Shown here one piece after another: positions 40,426 to 49,670 of a DNA stretch of 64,000 nucleotides (position 1 is its first letter; the number at the start of each line of letters is the position of its first letter). The stretch comes from JAMDEO01 sp963775295 (GTDB lineage Bacteria; Actinomycetota; Thermoleophilia; RBG-16-64-13): NCBI GenBank assembly GCA_963775295.1, contig CAVZIK010000006.1:1922001-1986000 (forward strand). Direction: 5' to 3'. Made by a program: the position numbers and the translations under genes. The notes under the pieces are model-generated. The model saw only the letters and a list, made by a program, of their open reading frames with translations. It made no database searches and was not told the DNA's origin.

Positions 40426-41766
40426 ATGCCGGCCCGGAACTCGAGCGAGATCCCGGAAGAGCCTCATCTGGACAGTTGCGGCACTTCGGGGTCCAGCGAC
40501 GGGCGCGGGCGCAAGATCTGGGGGCTGGACCGCAACGTCTTTTTCGCCGGCGTGGTCTCCTTCTTCATGGACATCAGCTCCGAGATGGTCTATTCGCTCG
40601 TCCCGATCTTTCTGTCCTCGGTGCTCGGGGTCAACAAGTCGATCATCGGGGTTATCGAGGGAATCGCAGAGACCACCGCCAGTCTGCTCAAGATGTTTGC
40701 CGGGTGGTTGAGCGACAGGCTGGGCAAGAGGAAAGCCCTGATGGTCTTCGGCTATGGGATATCCACTTTGAGCCGGCCGCTTCTGGCGCTCTCCGGAGGT
40801 TGGGGGATGGTCCTGGGATCCCGCTTCATCGATCGCTTCGGAAAGGGCGTGCGGACTGCGCCCCGGGATGCCATCGTGGCCGATTCCTGCGACAAGAAAG
40901 AACTCGGGCGCTCGTTCGGCTTTCACCGGGCGATGGATCAGTTTGGCGCGGTAATCGGGCCGGCGGCGGCTTTCCTCATCCTTTACCTCAGGCCGGGCGG
41001 CTACCGCACCGTGTTCTGGATCTCCATGGTCCCCGGAGTGATCTGCGTCGTTGTGATCGTGTTCTTCATCAGGGAAAGGAAGCGTCGGGATCCAGACGTG
41101 ACGCCCGGCGCAGGCGGGTCGTCCGCGACGGACCAGGCGGGAAAAGCAGCCGGTCTCTCGTCCGGGAACTCCGCGGACGTCGCCACACGGGGTGAGCGCC
41201 TGGGCCGGCTGCGCGGCCCTCTGCTCGCGTATCTCTTGGTCACGGCCGTGTTCTCCCTGGGCAACTCCTCAGATGTCTTCTTGATCCTGAGGGCGCGGGA
41301 TCTGCAGGTCGCCGCGGCGATGATCCCCATCATGTATCTGGTCTTCAACTTCATATATTCGGCCCTTTCGATACCATCGGGGCTGCTGGCCGATCGGGTC
41401 GGGCGACGCAAAGTGGCTCTGCTTGGCTTCGCCGTCTTTGCGGTCACTTACGCCTGGATGGCCTTGGCCCACTCTCAGGCCGCAGCATGGGGGGTATTTG
41501 CCGTTTACGGAGTGTACATGGCCATTTCGGATGGCAATGGGCGTGCGCTTCTGGCCGAGTTCGCGCCCGGGGCTCGACGGGGAACCGCCTTCGGGGCATA
41601 TCACATGGTGGTGGGGGTGGCGGCACTGCCGGCAAGCGTGATCGCAGGGCTCTTATACGACCACGTGTCGGCATCGGCGCCCTTCTGGGTGGGGGCGGCG
41701 GCGGCCGTCTTGTCGGGGATCCTCATGTTGTCCTTCGTCCCCGAACCGCGTGCGGGGACAGGATGA
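40426..41766 (+). CDS. major facilitator superfamily transporter
   Basis: A 446-aa MFS transporter with about 12 membrane helices. The loop 2-3 motif GWLSDRLGKRKALMVFGYG and its repeat in the second half (GLLADRVGRRKVALLGF) are diagnostic. Early residues FFMDISSEMVYSLVPIFLSSVLG and RFIDRFGKGVRTAPRDAIVADS resemble a group of exporters of unknown substrate found next to diverse genes. A long charged cytoplasmic loop divides the halves (about residues 205-260). The ATG at 40426 starts a plausible soluble N-terminal extension of about 30 residues. Substrate unknown. Confidence 0.92.
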   Translation: MPARNSSEIPEEPHLDSCGTSGSSDGRGRKIWGLDRNVFFAGVVSFFMDISSEMVYSLVPIFLSSVLGVNKSIIGVIEGIAETTASLLKMFAGWLSDRLGKRKALMVFGYGISTLSRPLLALSGGWGMVLGSRFIDRFGKGVRTAPRDAIVADSCDKKELGRSFGFHRAMDQFGAVIGPAAAFLILYLRPGGYRTVFWISMVPGVICVVVIVFFIRERKRRDPDVTPGAGGSSATDQAGKAAGLSSGNSADVATRGERLGRLRGPLLAYLLVTAVFSLGNSSDVFLILRARDLQVAAAMIPIMYLVFNFIYSALSIPSGLLADRVGRRKVALLGFAVFAVTYAWMALAHSQAAAWGVFAVYGVYMAISDGNGRALLAEFAPGARRGTAFGAYHMVVGVAALPASVIAGLLYDHVSASAPFWVGAAAAVLSGILMLSFVPEPRAGTG

Positions 41767-41785
41767 TGCCGACCGAGGATCGTGA

Positions 41786-42520
41786 TCAGGCAAGGCGTTT
41801 GAGCAGCCCGGGGATCTCCCGATGGTCGCGGATGACGAAGTGGGCCACTGGAGGCTCTTGATGGTCAACCGCTCCGGCGCAGCGGATGCTGAGCATGCCC
41901 ATCGCTTCGGCTCCGGCGGTATCCGTGCGAGGAGTATCACCCACGTGAGCGGCTCTTTCCGCATCGACACCCAGTTCGGCGAGCGTGTTCTCGAACATGC
42001 GAGAATCGGGCTTGGTGTAGCCGGTAACGTCGGAGAACGTCAGAGCCGAGAAGTACCCGAGGAGGCCATCGCCTTCCAGGAAATGCTTGAGTAGCCTTCC
42101 CGGCGTGAGGCTCGTGTCGGAGATGATTCCCAACCTGTAGCCGGCGGCCGCCAGTTCGGGGATGGTTTCGGCGACCCCTTCCAGAAGTTGAAGCGGGGCG
42201 ATAAGGGATAGGTCTTCTATCTCGACGGCCGCCCTTGTGACCCTCTCCTCGGGAACCACGGCCTCGAAAAGTTCCAAGATGTGGAGCACCTGTTCTCTGG
42301 CGCCGAAGTGGACGCCCCGGTTCCATGCCGCCATGTAGGCGTCGAAGCCCGATCGATAGGCCTGGGCGACGTCATCTTCGCTGGGTCGCACCCCCGCGCC
42401 CCTCAGCAAGTCTTTCAAGACCTCGATCCGACGCGGGCGCACCGAGTCCATTGCGCCGCTGTCGGCCGAGTAAAGCGTATTCCAGAAATCGAACGTTATG
42501 GCCGAGACAGTCCTGGTCAA
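41786..42520 (-). CDS. HAD-superfamily hydrolase
   Basis: A 244-aa HAD hydrolase with the motif I FDFWNTLYS (Asp nucleophile; first Asp of DFW-N), a helical cap, motif II GIISDTS, and motif III/IV GYTKPDSRMF and HVGDTPRTDTAGAEAMGM. This is the haloacid dehalogenase-like subgroup related to putative phosphatases and phosphoglycolate phosphatase relatives. It is convergent with the MFS transporter gene, and divergent from the SLH-glucosaminidase gene. Substrate unknown. Confidence 0.9.
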   Translation of the reverse strand: MTRTVSAITFDFWNTLYSADSGAMDSVRPRRIEVLKDLLRGAGVRPSEDDVAQAYRSGFDAYMAAWNRGVHFGAREQVLHILELFEAVVPEERVTRAAVEIEDLSLIAPLQLLEGVAETIPELAAAGYRLGIISDTSLTPGRLLKHFLEGDGLLGYFSALTFSDVTGYTKPDSRMFENTLAELGVDAERAAHVGDTPRTDTAGAEAMGMLSIRCAGAVDHQEPPVAHFVIRDHREIPGLLKRLA

Positions 42521-42656
42521 GCGTTCACCCCATATCCATATTTGCAGGGCAATCCTTCAGCGTCGGGAAACTATACAGAAGGAGATGTAGCCGCGGACGC
42601 CGGCGGAACGACCTTCCATCTCGAGCCGGGACGCACCGACAGGTCGGGAGAAACGA

Positions 42657-43910
42657 ATGCTGATATCCTTCCCACCCATGAAAACCAAGTCCTTCAAGCA
42701 CCTGGGACTCCTGGTCCTTGTTTCGCTCACAATCATCACCGGCAGCGCGATCCATCCGAGCGCAGCGCACGCCCAATCGGCGGCGTTCAGCGATGTGCCT
42801 TCGAACAGCTCCTATCACATCCAGATAGAGACCCTCGCTCTGTTGGGCATTATAGACGGCTACTCGGACGGGACTTTTCGTCCCAACGCTACGGTGACAC
42901 GGCAGCAGTTTGCCAAGATGGTCGTCTTGGCCATGCGGATCGGCGTCGGTGAGGCCGATCAGAGCCCCTTCGGGGACGTCAAGAAGACTGTCGACGGCGA
43001 ACTCTACCCGGACCACTATGTCGCAGCGGCGGCTCGGGAAAAGATAGTGACCGGCTATTCGACCGCCTCCGGACTTTTGTTCAAACCCAATGCCTCGATC
43101 TCCCTGGCCCAACTCATCACGATGGGGGCGAAGGCGGCGACGCGCGCGCTCTACGTGCCTCCAGATTCCTGGAAATCGGCCTGGGGCAACTTCGATCCCG
43201 TCCACGGCGTCATCGCTCGAGTTGCCCAATACAACGGACTTCTCCGCAACGTGGCGCCCGCGGGAACCGCGTTGAAATCGCTGTCTCCCTGGAAGGCGGC
43301 TACGCGGGCTGAGGCCGCCGCGCTCCTTTTTAACGTCATGGGAGCCGATACCGCCGGGCTCAACGGGCGTTTTCTCGGCGACTCCAGCGACTTGGTGCGC
43401 TATTTCCGTGCAGGCGGCAAGGGCGATGGGAAGTTCTCGGTCCCACTCGAAACCTTGGCGAAACTCTATGTCAAGTACGGCCAGCGGTTCGGGATCCGCG
43501 CGGACATGGCCTGGGCCCAGATGATCCACGAGACCGGCTATGGCCAGTACGGCGGGGATGTCCTTCCCGGCCAGAACAACATGGCGGGTATCGGCGCAAC
43601 GGGGGGGATACCGGGCAACTCCTTCGCCACGGCGGAGCTTGGTGTCATTGCTCAGTTCGCCCACCTCGCCTGGTATGTCTATCCTACCGACCTGGACGAC
43701 CCCTACTGCGTCCTTGTAACTCAGCCTACCGGCGCGCCCATTGCTGACCCCGGGGACCCGAGGCATTTTGTGCAGCCTGACGGCAGTGCGCATAAGGGCA
43801 ACGTTCGCACGGTCTATGACCTAAGCGGCAAATGGGCGGTCGGTTCGCAATACGGCGCGACGATCCAGAAGATGGCCGCCGCCATCGTGCCAACCTGCGG
43901 GCTCTGGTAG
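42657..43910 (+). CDS. secreted SLH-domain N-acetylglucosaminidase
   Basis: A 417-aa exported cell-wall hydrolase. A signal peptide (LGLLVLVSLTIITGSAIHPSAAHA) ends near residue 37. Surface-layer homology repeats follow: AFSDVPSNSSYHIQIETLALLGIIDGYSDGTFRPNATVTRQQFAKMV, a second with IVTGYSTASGLLFKPNASISLAQLITM, and a weak third up to about residue 235. These anchor the protein to the wall. The C-terminal part is a glucosaminidase (peptidoglycan hydrolase) domain with MAWAQMIHETGYGQYGGDVLPGQNNMAGIG, containing the catalytic Glu. GGGAGA precedes the ATG; a second ATG (42678) also begins a good signal peptide. Confidence 0.9.
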   Translation: MLISFPPMKTKSFKHLGLLVLVSLTIITGSAIHPSAAHAQSAAFSDVPSNSSYHIQIETLALLGIIDGYSDGTFRPNATVTRQQFAKMVVLAMRIGVGEADQSPFGDVKKTVDGELYPDHYVAAAAREKIVTGYSTASGLLFKPNASISLAQLITMGAKAATRALYVPPDSWKSAWGNFDPVHGVIARVAQYNGLLRNVAPAGTALKSLSPWKAATRAEAAALLFNVMGADTAGLNGRFLGDSSDLVRYFRAGGKGDGKFSVPLETLAKLYVKYGQRFGIRADMAWAQMIHETGYGQYGGDVLPGQNNMAGIGATGGIPGNSFATAELGVIAQFAHLAWYVYPTDLDDPYCVLVTQPTGAPIADPGDPRHFVQPDGSAHKGNVRTVYDLSGKWAVGSQYGATIQKMAAAIVPTCGLW

Positions 43911-43943
43911 AAACGTCAGGGTATCGACTACGAGCCGCGACCC

Positions 43944-44630
43944 CTAGCCTCTGGTGGCCCTTCCGTCGCCGTCGACCGGGATGACCGGTCCCAGAAAGCG
44001 CGGACCCGGTTTCGTGATCTTGAGGTCGAGGAACGCCTTTGTCCTCGCCAACCAGTCTCGCACGGCGAAACGCCAAGTGCTTGTGTAGGGCTGGATGTCC
44101 GACGGCACCCCGGTAGCTTCGAGGCCGAGCGATCTCGCCGTGTAGACCGCTCGTGCCAAATGGAAGCCCTGGGTCACCACGATCGCGGAGCCGACCGCGA
44201 ACACATCGCGCGCCCGGTACATCGTGTCGTATGTGCTGAAACCAGCGTGATCGGTGAACACGTCTTGGTCCGGCACGCCGCGGTCCAACGCATAGCGGAG
44301 CATCGCGTTGACCTCGTCGTAGTTGGTCTGTCCGTGATCGCCGGAAAGAAGGAGCTTCTCCACCTTGCCGGCCTTGTACAGTTCCACGCCCATCTGGAGG
44401 CGGTCGGCGAGCATGGGGGAGAGAGTCCCATCGGCGTAGACTCGCGCTCCGAGAACGATGGCAACTTGAGCCTGGGGGGCCTCGGCAACCGTGGAGACGA
44501 TGTGAGCACGGGCCGATCGTACGATCACGAGGTTGGGTACCAGGACAGCAAGGCCGGCCAGAACCACGACCGCGCCTACGCCGATGGATCCCCAGAACGC
44601 TATTCGACGCCTCAGGCTTCGACTTCGCAT
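43944..44630 (-). CDS. SanA/YdcF-like DUF218 membrane protein
   Basis: A 228-aa protein with an N-terminal membrane anchor (about residues 12-35) and an extracytoplasmic DUF218 domain: AIVLGARVYADGTLSPMLADRLQMGVELY, LLLSGDHGQTNYDEVNAMLRYAL and AIVVTQGFHLARAVYTARSLGLEATGVPSD. This matches SanA-type proteins linked to envelope barrier function and vancomycin sensitivity in enteric bacteria. Biochemical activity is unsettled. It is convergent with the glucosaminidase gene and divergent from leuC. No ribosome-site or operon clues. Confidence 0.93.
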   Translation of the reverse strand: MRSRSLRRRIAFWGSIGVGAVVVLAGLAVLVPNLVIVRSARAHIVSTVAEAPQAQVAIVLGARVYADGTLSPMLADRLQMGVELYKAGKVEKLLLSGDHGQTNYDEVNAMLRYALDRGVPDQDVFTDHAGFSTYDTMYRARDVFAVGSAIVVTQGFHLARAVYTARSLGLEATGVPSDIQPYTSTWRFAVRDWLARTKAFLDLKITKPGPRFLGPVIPVDGDGRATRG

Positions 44631-44745
44631 TGTCCAAGGCTAGCACGTGGATTAAAATAACTAGTCCGTTGACGTTCATTAGCTCGCCCGCCGTGGGCGT
44701 CACTTCGAAACGAGCACAAAATCCTCTACGACTGGGGGAATCCGC

Positions 44746-46020
44746 ATGGCTATGACCATGACCGAAAAGATCCTCGCCCGGGCTGCAGGCAAAGAATCGG
44801 TGGTGCCAGGCGATCTCGTCATGGCCAAAGTCGACCTTTGCCTCGGCAACGACATCACCGCACCGGTGGCGATCGACGAGTTCGAGAAGGCCGGATTCGA
44901 CAAGGTGTTCGACCCGCGCAAGATCATCCTCACGCCGGATCACTTCACACCGAACAAGGACATCAAAGCGGCCGGCTTGGTCAAGCAGATGCGCGAGTTC
45001 TCCAAGAAGTACGGACTCGACTGGTACGACGTAGGCCGTGTGGGAGTGGAGCACGCCTTTCTGCCCGAGCAAGGCATGGTAGGCCCGGGGGATGTGATTC
45101 TCGGCGCTGACTCACACACTTGCACCTATGGGGCCCTGGGCGCCTTCGCGGGCGGGGTCGGCTCCACCGACCTTGCGGGGGCGATGGCAACCGGCGAGGC
45201 ATGGTTCCGTGTGCCTGAGACGCATCGCTTCGATTTCGAGGGCGAACTCGGCCGCTACGTTACCGGTAAGGACATCGTCCTCTTTACGATCGGACAGATC
45301 GGGGTGGACGGCGCCCTCTACAAGGCCATGGAATTCACCGGGTCGACCATCCGCAGCCTCTCCATGGACTCCCGCTTCACTATTTGCAACATGGCCGTCG
45401 AGGCGGGCGGCAAGAGCGGCATTATCGCTCCCGACGACGTGACCAAGGCGTACGTCGAGGGGCGGTTCCGCCGCACCCCCGTCTACTACTCATCCGATCC
45501 TGATGCGTTCTACGAGAAGGTCTACAGCTGGAAGGCCGGCGAGATCCCGCTCATGGTCTCGAAGCCACACCTGCCTTCGAACACCCAGCCGGCCGAGGAA
45601 CTCAATTCGATCAAGATCGACCAGGTGGTCATCGGGAGTTGCACCAACGGCCGTATCCAGGATCTCCGCCAGGCTGCCGAGGTGCTGCGCGGCCGCAAAG
45701 TCCATAAGGACGTGCGCTGCATCATCATCCCGGCCACCCAAGCTATCTGGAAACAGGCGAACGCCGAGGGGCTTTTCGACGTGTTTATCGAGGCCGAGGC
45801 CGCCGTTTCTGCACCTACGTGCGGACCCTGCCTTGGTGGGCACATGGGTGTTCTGGCCGATGGCGAACGAGCTGTCTCCACCACCAACCGGAACTTCGTG
45901 GGCCGTATGGGACATCCGGGTTCGGAAGTGTTCCTGGCAGGTCCGTATGTAGCGGCCGCCAGCGCTGTTGCCGGCTACATAGCCACGCCAGACCAAATCG
46001 GTGGAAGGAGACAGCCATGA
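44746..46020 (+). CDS. leuC: 3-isopropylmalate dehydratase large subunit
   Basis: A 424-aa [4Fe-4S] hydro-lyase subunit that isomerises 2- to 3-isopropylmalate in leucine synthesis. Cluster ligands are in GSCTNGRIQDLRQAAEVLRG and TCGPCLGGHMGVLADGE. The substrate region GADSHTCTYGALGAFAGGVGSTDLAGAM is characteristic. Length fits the archaeal/short LeuC type. The start region contains ATGGCTATGACC, so an alternative start two codons later exists. Its TGA overlaps the leuD start, consistent with a leuCDB operon. No obvious attenuator precedes it, unlike leuA. Confidence 0.96.
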   Translation: MAMTMTEKILARAAGKESVVPGDLVMAKVDLCLGNDITAPVAIDEFEKAGFDKVFDPRKIILTPDHFTPNKDIKAAGLVKQMREFSKKYGLDWYDVGRVGVEHAFLPEQGMVGPGDVILGADSHTCTYGALGAFAGGVGSTDLAGAMATGEAWFRVPETHRFDFEGELGRYVTGKDIVLFTIGQIGVDGALYKAMEFTGSTIRSLSMDSRFTICNMAVEAGGKSGIIAPDDVTKAYVEGRFRRTPVYYSSDPDAFYEKVYSWKAGEIPLMVSKPHLPSNTQPAEELNSIKIDQVVIGSCTNGRIQDLRQAAEVLRGRKVHKDVRCIIIPATQAIWKQANAEGLFDVFIEAEAAVSAPTCGPCLGGHMGVLADGERAVSTTNRNFVGRMGHPGSEVFLAGPYVAAASAVAGYIATPDQIGGRRQP

Positions 46021-46514
46021 CTGTCCTGCGGGGGAAGGCCTGGACGTTCGGTCGCGATGTGGACACGGACCTCATTATTCCGGCCCGCTATTTGAACATG
46101 AAGACCGCGGAAGAGCTGGCGCAGCACGTCATGGAAGACGCCGACCCGAGTTTCTCCTCCAAGGTCCAGCCCGGGGATATCGTCGTGGCGAAAGAAAATT
46201 TCGGTTGCGGCTCCAGCCGCGAGCATGCGCCCATCGCGCTGAAGGGCGCGGGGGTGTCGGTGGTCATCGCAAAGAGCTTTGCGCGCATCTTCTATCGCAA
46301 CTCGTTCAACACCGGTCTGCCCATCCTCGTGGCGCCGGAAGCCGTGGACGGCATAAGCCAGGGTGACGAACTCACCGTCGACCTGAGTACCGGCGAGATC
46401 AAGGATCTCTCCACCGGCAAGGATTACAAGGCCCAGCCGCTTCCGCCCTTCATGCAACAACTGGTCAACGCGGGCGGCCTCCTGCCGTACCTGAAGGAAC
46501 GACATGGACTATGA
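46017..46514 (+). CDS. leuD: 3-isopropylmalate dehydratase small subunit
   Basis: A 165-aa swivel-domain subunit that completes the LeuCD dehydratase. It shows KAWTFGRDVDTDLIIPARYLN, ENFGCGSSREHAPIALKGAGVSVVIAKSFARIFYRNSFNTGLPIL, the family's active-site segment. GGAAGGAGA precedes the ATG, which overlaps the leuC stop by four bases. It ends eleven bases into leuB. The short length is normal for this LeuD subgroup. Confidence 0.96.
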   Translation: MTVLRGKAWTFGRDVDTDLIIPARYLNMKTAEELAQHVMEDADPSFSSKVQPGDIVVAKENFGCGSSREHAPIALKGAGVSVVIAKSFARIFYRNSFNTGLPILVAPEAVDGISQGDELTVDLSTGEIKDLSTGKDYKAQPLPPFMQQLVNAGGLLPYLKERHGL

Positions 46515-47583
46515 GATCGCCGTCATTCCCGGTGACGGCACAGGACCAGAGGTCGTGGCCGAAGGGCTCAAAGTCCTCAAAGCGGCCGGCGACCGCCAAG
46601 GCTTCAAATGCTCCACGACTATGTACGATTTTGGCGGGGAGCGCTACATGCGCACGGGGGAGACATTGCCCGATTCCGCCCTTGAGGAGTTCCGGCAGCA
46701 CGACGCCATCTTTTTGGGTGCCATCGGCCATCCGGAGGTAGCTCCGGGAATCCTCGAGCAGGGCGTGCTTCTGAAGGCCCGCTTCGCTCTTGATCAGTAC
46801 ATCAACCTGCGTCCGGTGCGGCTGATCCCTGGGGTGGAAACACCCATCAAGGGAAAGGGCCCGAAGGATATCGATTACTGCTGCATTCGCGAGAACAGCG
46901 GCGGCATGTACACGGGAATGGGCGGCAATTCCAGGCCTGGGACCAAAGATGAGGTGGCCATCCAGGAGATGGTGTACACGTACGATCAAGTAGCTCGCTG
47001 CCTGCGCTTCGCCTTTGAGTACACGCGGAAATACGGAAAGAGGGCTCGGGGTTTGGGCGCGGACAACACGCTCGCGCTCATTGGGAAGTCCAACGTGCTT
47101 ACCCACATGTACAAGTTGTGGAACCGGGTGTTCGCCGAGATCGGCGAGGAATATCCGGATGTCAAGCGCGAGTACTATCACGTGGACGCCACCTGTCTAT
47201 ATATGGTGGCCAGCCCGGAGATATTCGACGTCATGGTCGTAGAGAACATGTTCGGCGACATTGTGACCGACCTGGGAGCCGTCACGCAGGGCGGCTTGGG
47301 CATCGCGGCGGGGGGCAACATAAACCCGGAGGGCGTGAGCATGTTCGAGCCCATTGGGGGGACCGCCCCGCTTTGGACGGGCAAGAACGCCATCAACCCG
47401 CTGGCGGCCATCGGCGCCGTCCAGATGATGTTGGAGTACCTCGGCGAGCGCGAAGCGGCGTCTCTCGTGGAGCGAGGAATAGTCCACGCCGTGAGCAAGA
47501 TGAAGTCCATGGTCGCCGGCGAGATGGGCATGGGTACCGACGCTGTGGGCGACACCGTCGCGGAGTTCGTGGCGAAGGTCTGA
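46504..47583 (+). CDS. leuB: 3-isopropylmalate dehydrogenase
   Basis: A 359-aa beta-decarboxylating dehydrogenase that oxidises 3-isopropylmalate with NAD+ in leucine synthesis. Features: AVIPGDGTGPEVVAEG, the substrate-binding CCIRENSGGMYTGMGG loop with Arg/Tyr, VENMFGDIVTDLGAVTQGGLGIAAGGNINPEG (metal Asp and NAD loop), and FEPIGGTAPLWTGKNAINPLAAIGA. Related tartrate and homoisocitrate dehydrogenases share this fold, but the leuCD overlap makes LeuB the best call. It overlaps leuD by eleven bases. Confidence 0.93.
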   Translation: MDYEIAVIPGDGTGPEVVAEGLKVLKAAGDRQGFKCSTTMYDFGGERYMRTGETLPDSALEEFRQHDAIFLGAIGHPEVAPGILEQGVLLKARFALDQYINLRPVRLIPGVETPIKGKGPKDIDYCCIRENSGGMYTGMGGNSRPGTKDEVAIQEMVYTYDQVARCLRFAFEYTRKYGKRARGLGADNTLALIGKSNVLTHMYKLWNRVFAEIGEEYPDVKREYYHVDATCLYMVASPEIFDVMVVENMFGDIVTDLGAVTQGGLGIAAGGNINPEGVSMFEPIGGTAPLWTGKNAINPLAAIGAVQMMLEYLGEREAASLVERGIVHAVSKMKSMVAGEMGMGTDAVGDTVAEFVAKV

Positions 47584-47727
47584 ATCCGTCGACGTGCGCT
47601 GGTGGCCATGGGCCTCGCGCGTCTTCAAGGCAACCGAGGAGTCGAACCCCAAAGCGGGTACGTGTACAGGAACCGGCATGGACTTCCCGAATCTGGGACG
47701 GGAGATCACTTATGCTGGAGGTGCACC

Positions 47728-48213
47728 TTGGTTTCGGGAGAGGAAACGCCGGCAGTCAACAGACCGGCGCACAGCGTCGAGGGTCGCATCGCTGCGCTAC
47801 TTCGCCGGCGAGCAACTCGCAACCTGAACGTTATCGAGGACGCTGAGCCGCGAACTCTGGGCCAAAGGGTATCCGATCGGCTGACGGCCGGCGCGGGCAG
47901 TTGGCGTTTCATCCTGAGTTTTCTCGGCTTCATTGCTGTATGGATGGCGGTCAACGTACTGGCGGGAATCAAGCACTGGGATCCGTATCCTTTCATCCTT
48001 CTGAACCTCGTGCTCTCTTGCGTCGCCGCCATCCAAGCCCCGGTAATCCTCATGAGCCAGAACCGGGAGGAGGCGCGGGACCGGTTGCGGGCAGAAGCTG
48101 ACTACGAGGTCAATCTCAAGGCGGAGATTCTGCTCGAGCATCTCACCAACGAGGTGGAGGAACTCAAGGTGCTGCTTGCCGGGAAGGCCCCAGAGTCGGA
48201 TAAGGAAGGGTAA
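47728..48213 (+). CDS. DUF1003 membrane protein
   Basis: A 161-aa protein of the DUF1003 family, widespread two-helix membrane proteins of unknown function. Characteristic block: TLGQRVSDRLTAGAGSWRFILSFLGFIAVWMAVNVLAG, then PYPFILLNLVLSCVAAIQAPVILMSQNREEARDRLRAEADYEVNLKAEILLEHL. A C-terminal coiled coil follows. The TTG at 47728 follows GGAGG by six bases and is the best start; frames extending upstream to 47602 overlap non-coding-looking sequence. The N-terminal NLNVIEDAEP segment is family-like. Confidence 0.9.
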   Translation: MVSGEETPAVNRPAHSVEGRIAALLRRRATRNLNVIEDAEPRTLGQRVSDRLTAGAGSWRFILSFLGFIAVWMAVNVLAGIKHWDPYPFILLNLVLSCVAAIQAPVILMSQNREEARDRLRAEADYEVNLKAEILLEHLTNEVEELKVLLAGKAPESDKEG

Positions 48214-48303
48214 CGTCGCGGGTGCGAAATCCCGGTGAGGGATCGTCCTATCCTCGGTAGAATGGAAGCTCAGGAAGCATAAAACCCGCACGAAGGGGAT
48301 CGC

Positions 48304-48741
48304 ATGGAAACGATCGTCGTCGCGATGAATGGCTCCGACGAGGCAGCGGCTTCGCTGGACTACGCGGTCAGAGAGGCGGCGCTCCGTGGGGCGCGTCTGC
48401 GTCTCGTGGCCGCCTGGGAGGTCCCCTCATCGATTCTGGGTGGTGGCGTAGCCGGGCGTGACATGTACGATGACTTCCGGGAGAACGCGGAGACCGTGGT
48501 GGCGGAGGCGGCGGCGCGCGCGGCCGAATTGGATCCGACCGTGGAGATCGAGACTCGCGTAGCCAAGGGGCAACTCGGCAACGTACTACTGGAGGAGTCC
48601 CGCGACGCGTCCATGATCGTGGTGGCGCGCAGAGCTCATGGCGGTTTGCGGGAACTGGTTCTTGGTTCGGTGGCGCGGCAGACACTGGCTAACGCTGAGA
48701 TCCCCGTCCTGGTGGTCCATACTCACGCCAGCGACAAATAG
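48304..48741 (+). CDS. universal stress protein (UspA family)
   Basis: A 145-aa UspA protein of the alpha/beta nucleotide-binding fold. IVVAMNGSDEAAASLDYAVREAALRGARLRLVAAWE opens the chain, and VVARRAHGGLRELVLGSVARQTLANAEIPVLVVH carries the G-x2-G-x9-G(S/T) ATP-binding pattern near the end, so it probably binds ATP. Usp proteins respond to starvation and oxidative stress. It stands alone between the DUF1003 and DegV genes, with a short gap before the latter. Confidence 0.94.
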   Translation: METIVVAMNGSDEAAASLDYAVREAALRGARLRLVAAWEVPSSILGGGVAGRDMYDDFRENAETVVAEAAARAAELDPTVEIETRVAKGQLGNVLLEESRDASMIVVARRAHGGLRELVLGSVARQTLANAEIPVLVVHTHASDK

Positions 48742-48759
48742 AACTACCCTGGTATCGTC

Positions 48760-49617
48760 GTGATAGTATCCAGGTCGACCACCGCCCTGGTGGTCGACTC
48801 GACAGCCGACCTGCCCGAGGGTCTCGCTGCTGATCCCAACGTCACGCTCGTACCGCTGACCGTCTTCTTCGGAGAACAGTCGTACCTCGATTGGGTGGAC
48901 TTGATGCCGTGCGAATTCTACGCCAAGCTCGCCACGGCTTCCCGGCTTCCGACGACCTCGCAGCCCGCTCCAGCCGTCTGGTCAGAAATCTATCGAAGAC
49001 TCCGCGAGCGGTACAGCCGTGTCTACTCGGTCCATCTGAGCTCGCACTTCAGCGGTACCTACCAGACCGCTCGCATGATTGCTGCGGAAATGGATGGGGT
49101 GAAGGTCGTTGACTCACAACTGGCCACCGGCGGCTTCGCGTTGCTGGTGGATCGCCTGATATCCAGGATCGATCGGGGCGTGTCGGAAGAGGAGTTTGAC
49201 ACCTACATCGACTACTTTCTGAAGCACAAAACCTTCTTCTTCTTGCCGACAACGCTCGAGTACCTCTACAAGGGCGGCAGGATCGGGCGAGCGGCCCATC
49301 TCGTGGGCACCCTGCTGAACATCAAGCCGGTGCTGATGATCGAGGATGGGGTGGCCGACGTGTACAAGAAGGTGCGAGGCGGCCGGCAGGCGCTGGAGGC
49401 CATGCGGAACGGACTCCTGGAACGCACCGACCCGGATTCGGATGTGTTCGCAAGTCTCTCGCACGGATACAACGTCCCGATGATGGAACAGTTGCAAGAG
49501 CTCTTGGAGGGCATAGACGACCGCCGCATCCATCTGCGGCCTTCAAGTATCGTGGGATCGGTCATCGGGACGTACATCGGCCCCCGGGCCGTCGGACTTG
49601 GCTTTGTCCAAGAGTAG
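48760..49617 (+). CDS. DegV family fatty-acid-binding protein
   Basis: A 285-aa DegV protein. The pattern ALVVDSTADLPEGL at the start, SRLPTTSQPAPAVWSEIYRRLRERYSRVYSVHLSSHFSGTYQTARM (fatty-acid-binding serine region), VVDSQLATGGFALLV, and YLYKGGRIGRAAHLVGTLLNIKPVLMIEDGVADVYKKVRG are all typical. DegV-type (FakB) proteins hold a fatty acid for phosphorylation by FakA in lipid incorporation. No fakA is adjacent. It starts with GTG, 19 bases after the UspA stop. Confidence 0.93.
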   Translation: MIVSRSTTALVVDSTADLPEGLAADPNVTLVPLTVFFGEQSYLDWVDLMPCEFYAKLATASRLPTTSQPAPAVWSEIYRRLRERYSRVYSVHLSSHFSGTYQTARMIAAEMDGVKVVDSQLATGGFALLVDRLISRIDRGVSEEEFDTYIDYFLKHKTFFFLPTTLEYLYKGGRIGRAAHLVGTLLNIKPVLMIEDGVADVYKKVRGGRQALEAMRNGLLERTDPDSDVFASLSHGYNVPMMEQLQELLEGIDDRRIHLRPSSIVGSVIGTYIGPRAVGLGFVQE

Positions 49618-49670
49618 ATGATAAATAATGGGCAGGCACACATCGATCGAACAGAAGGTGGTCAGAGGAT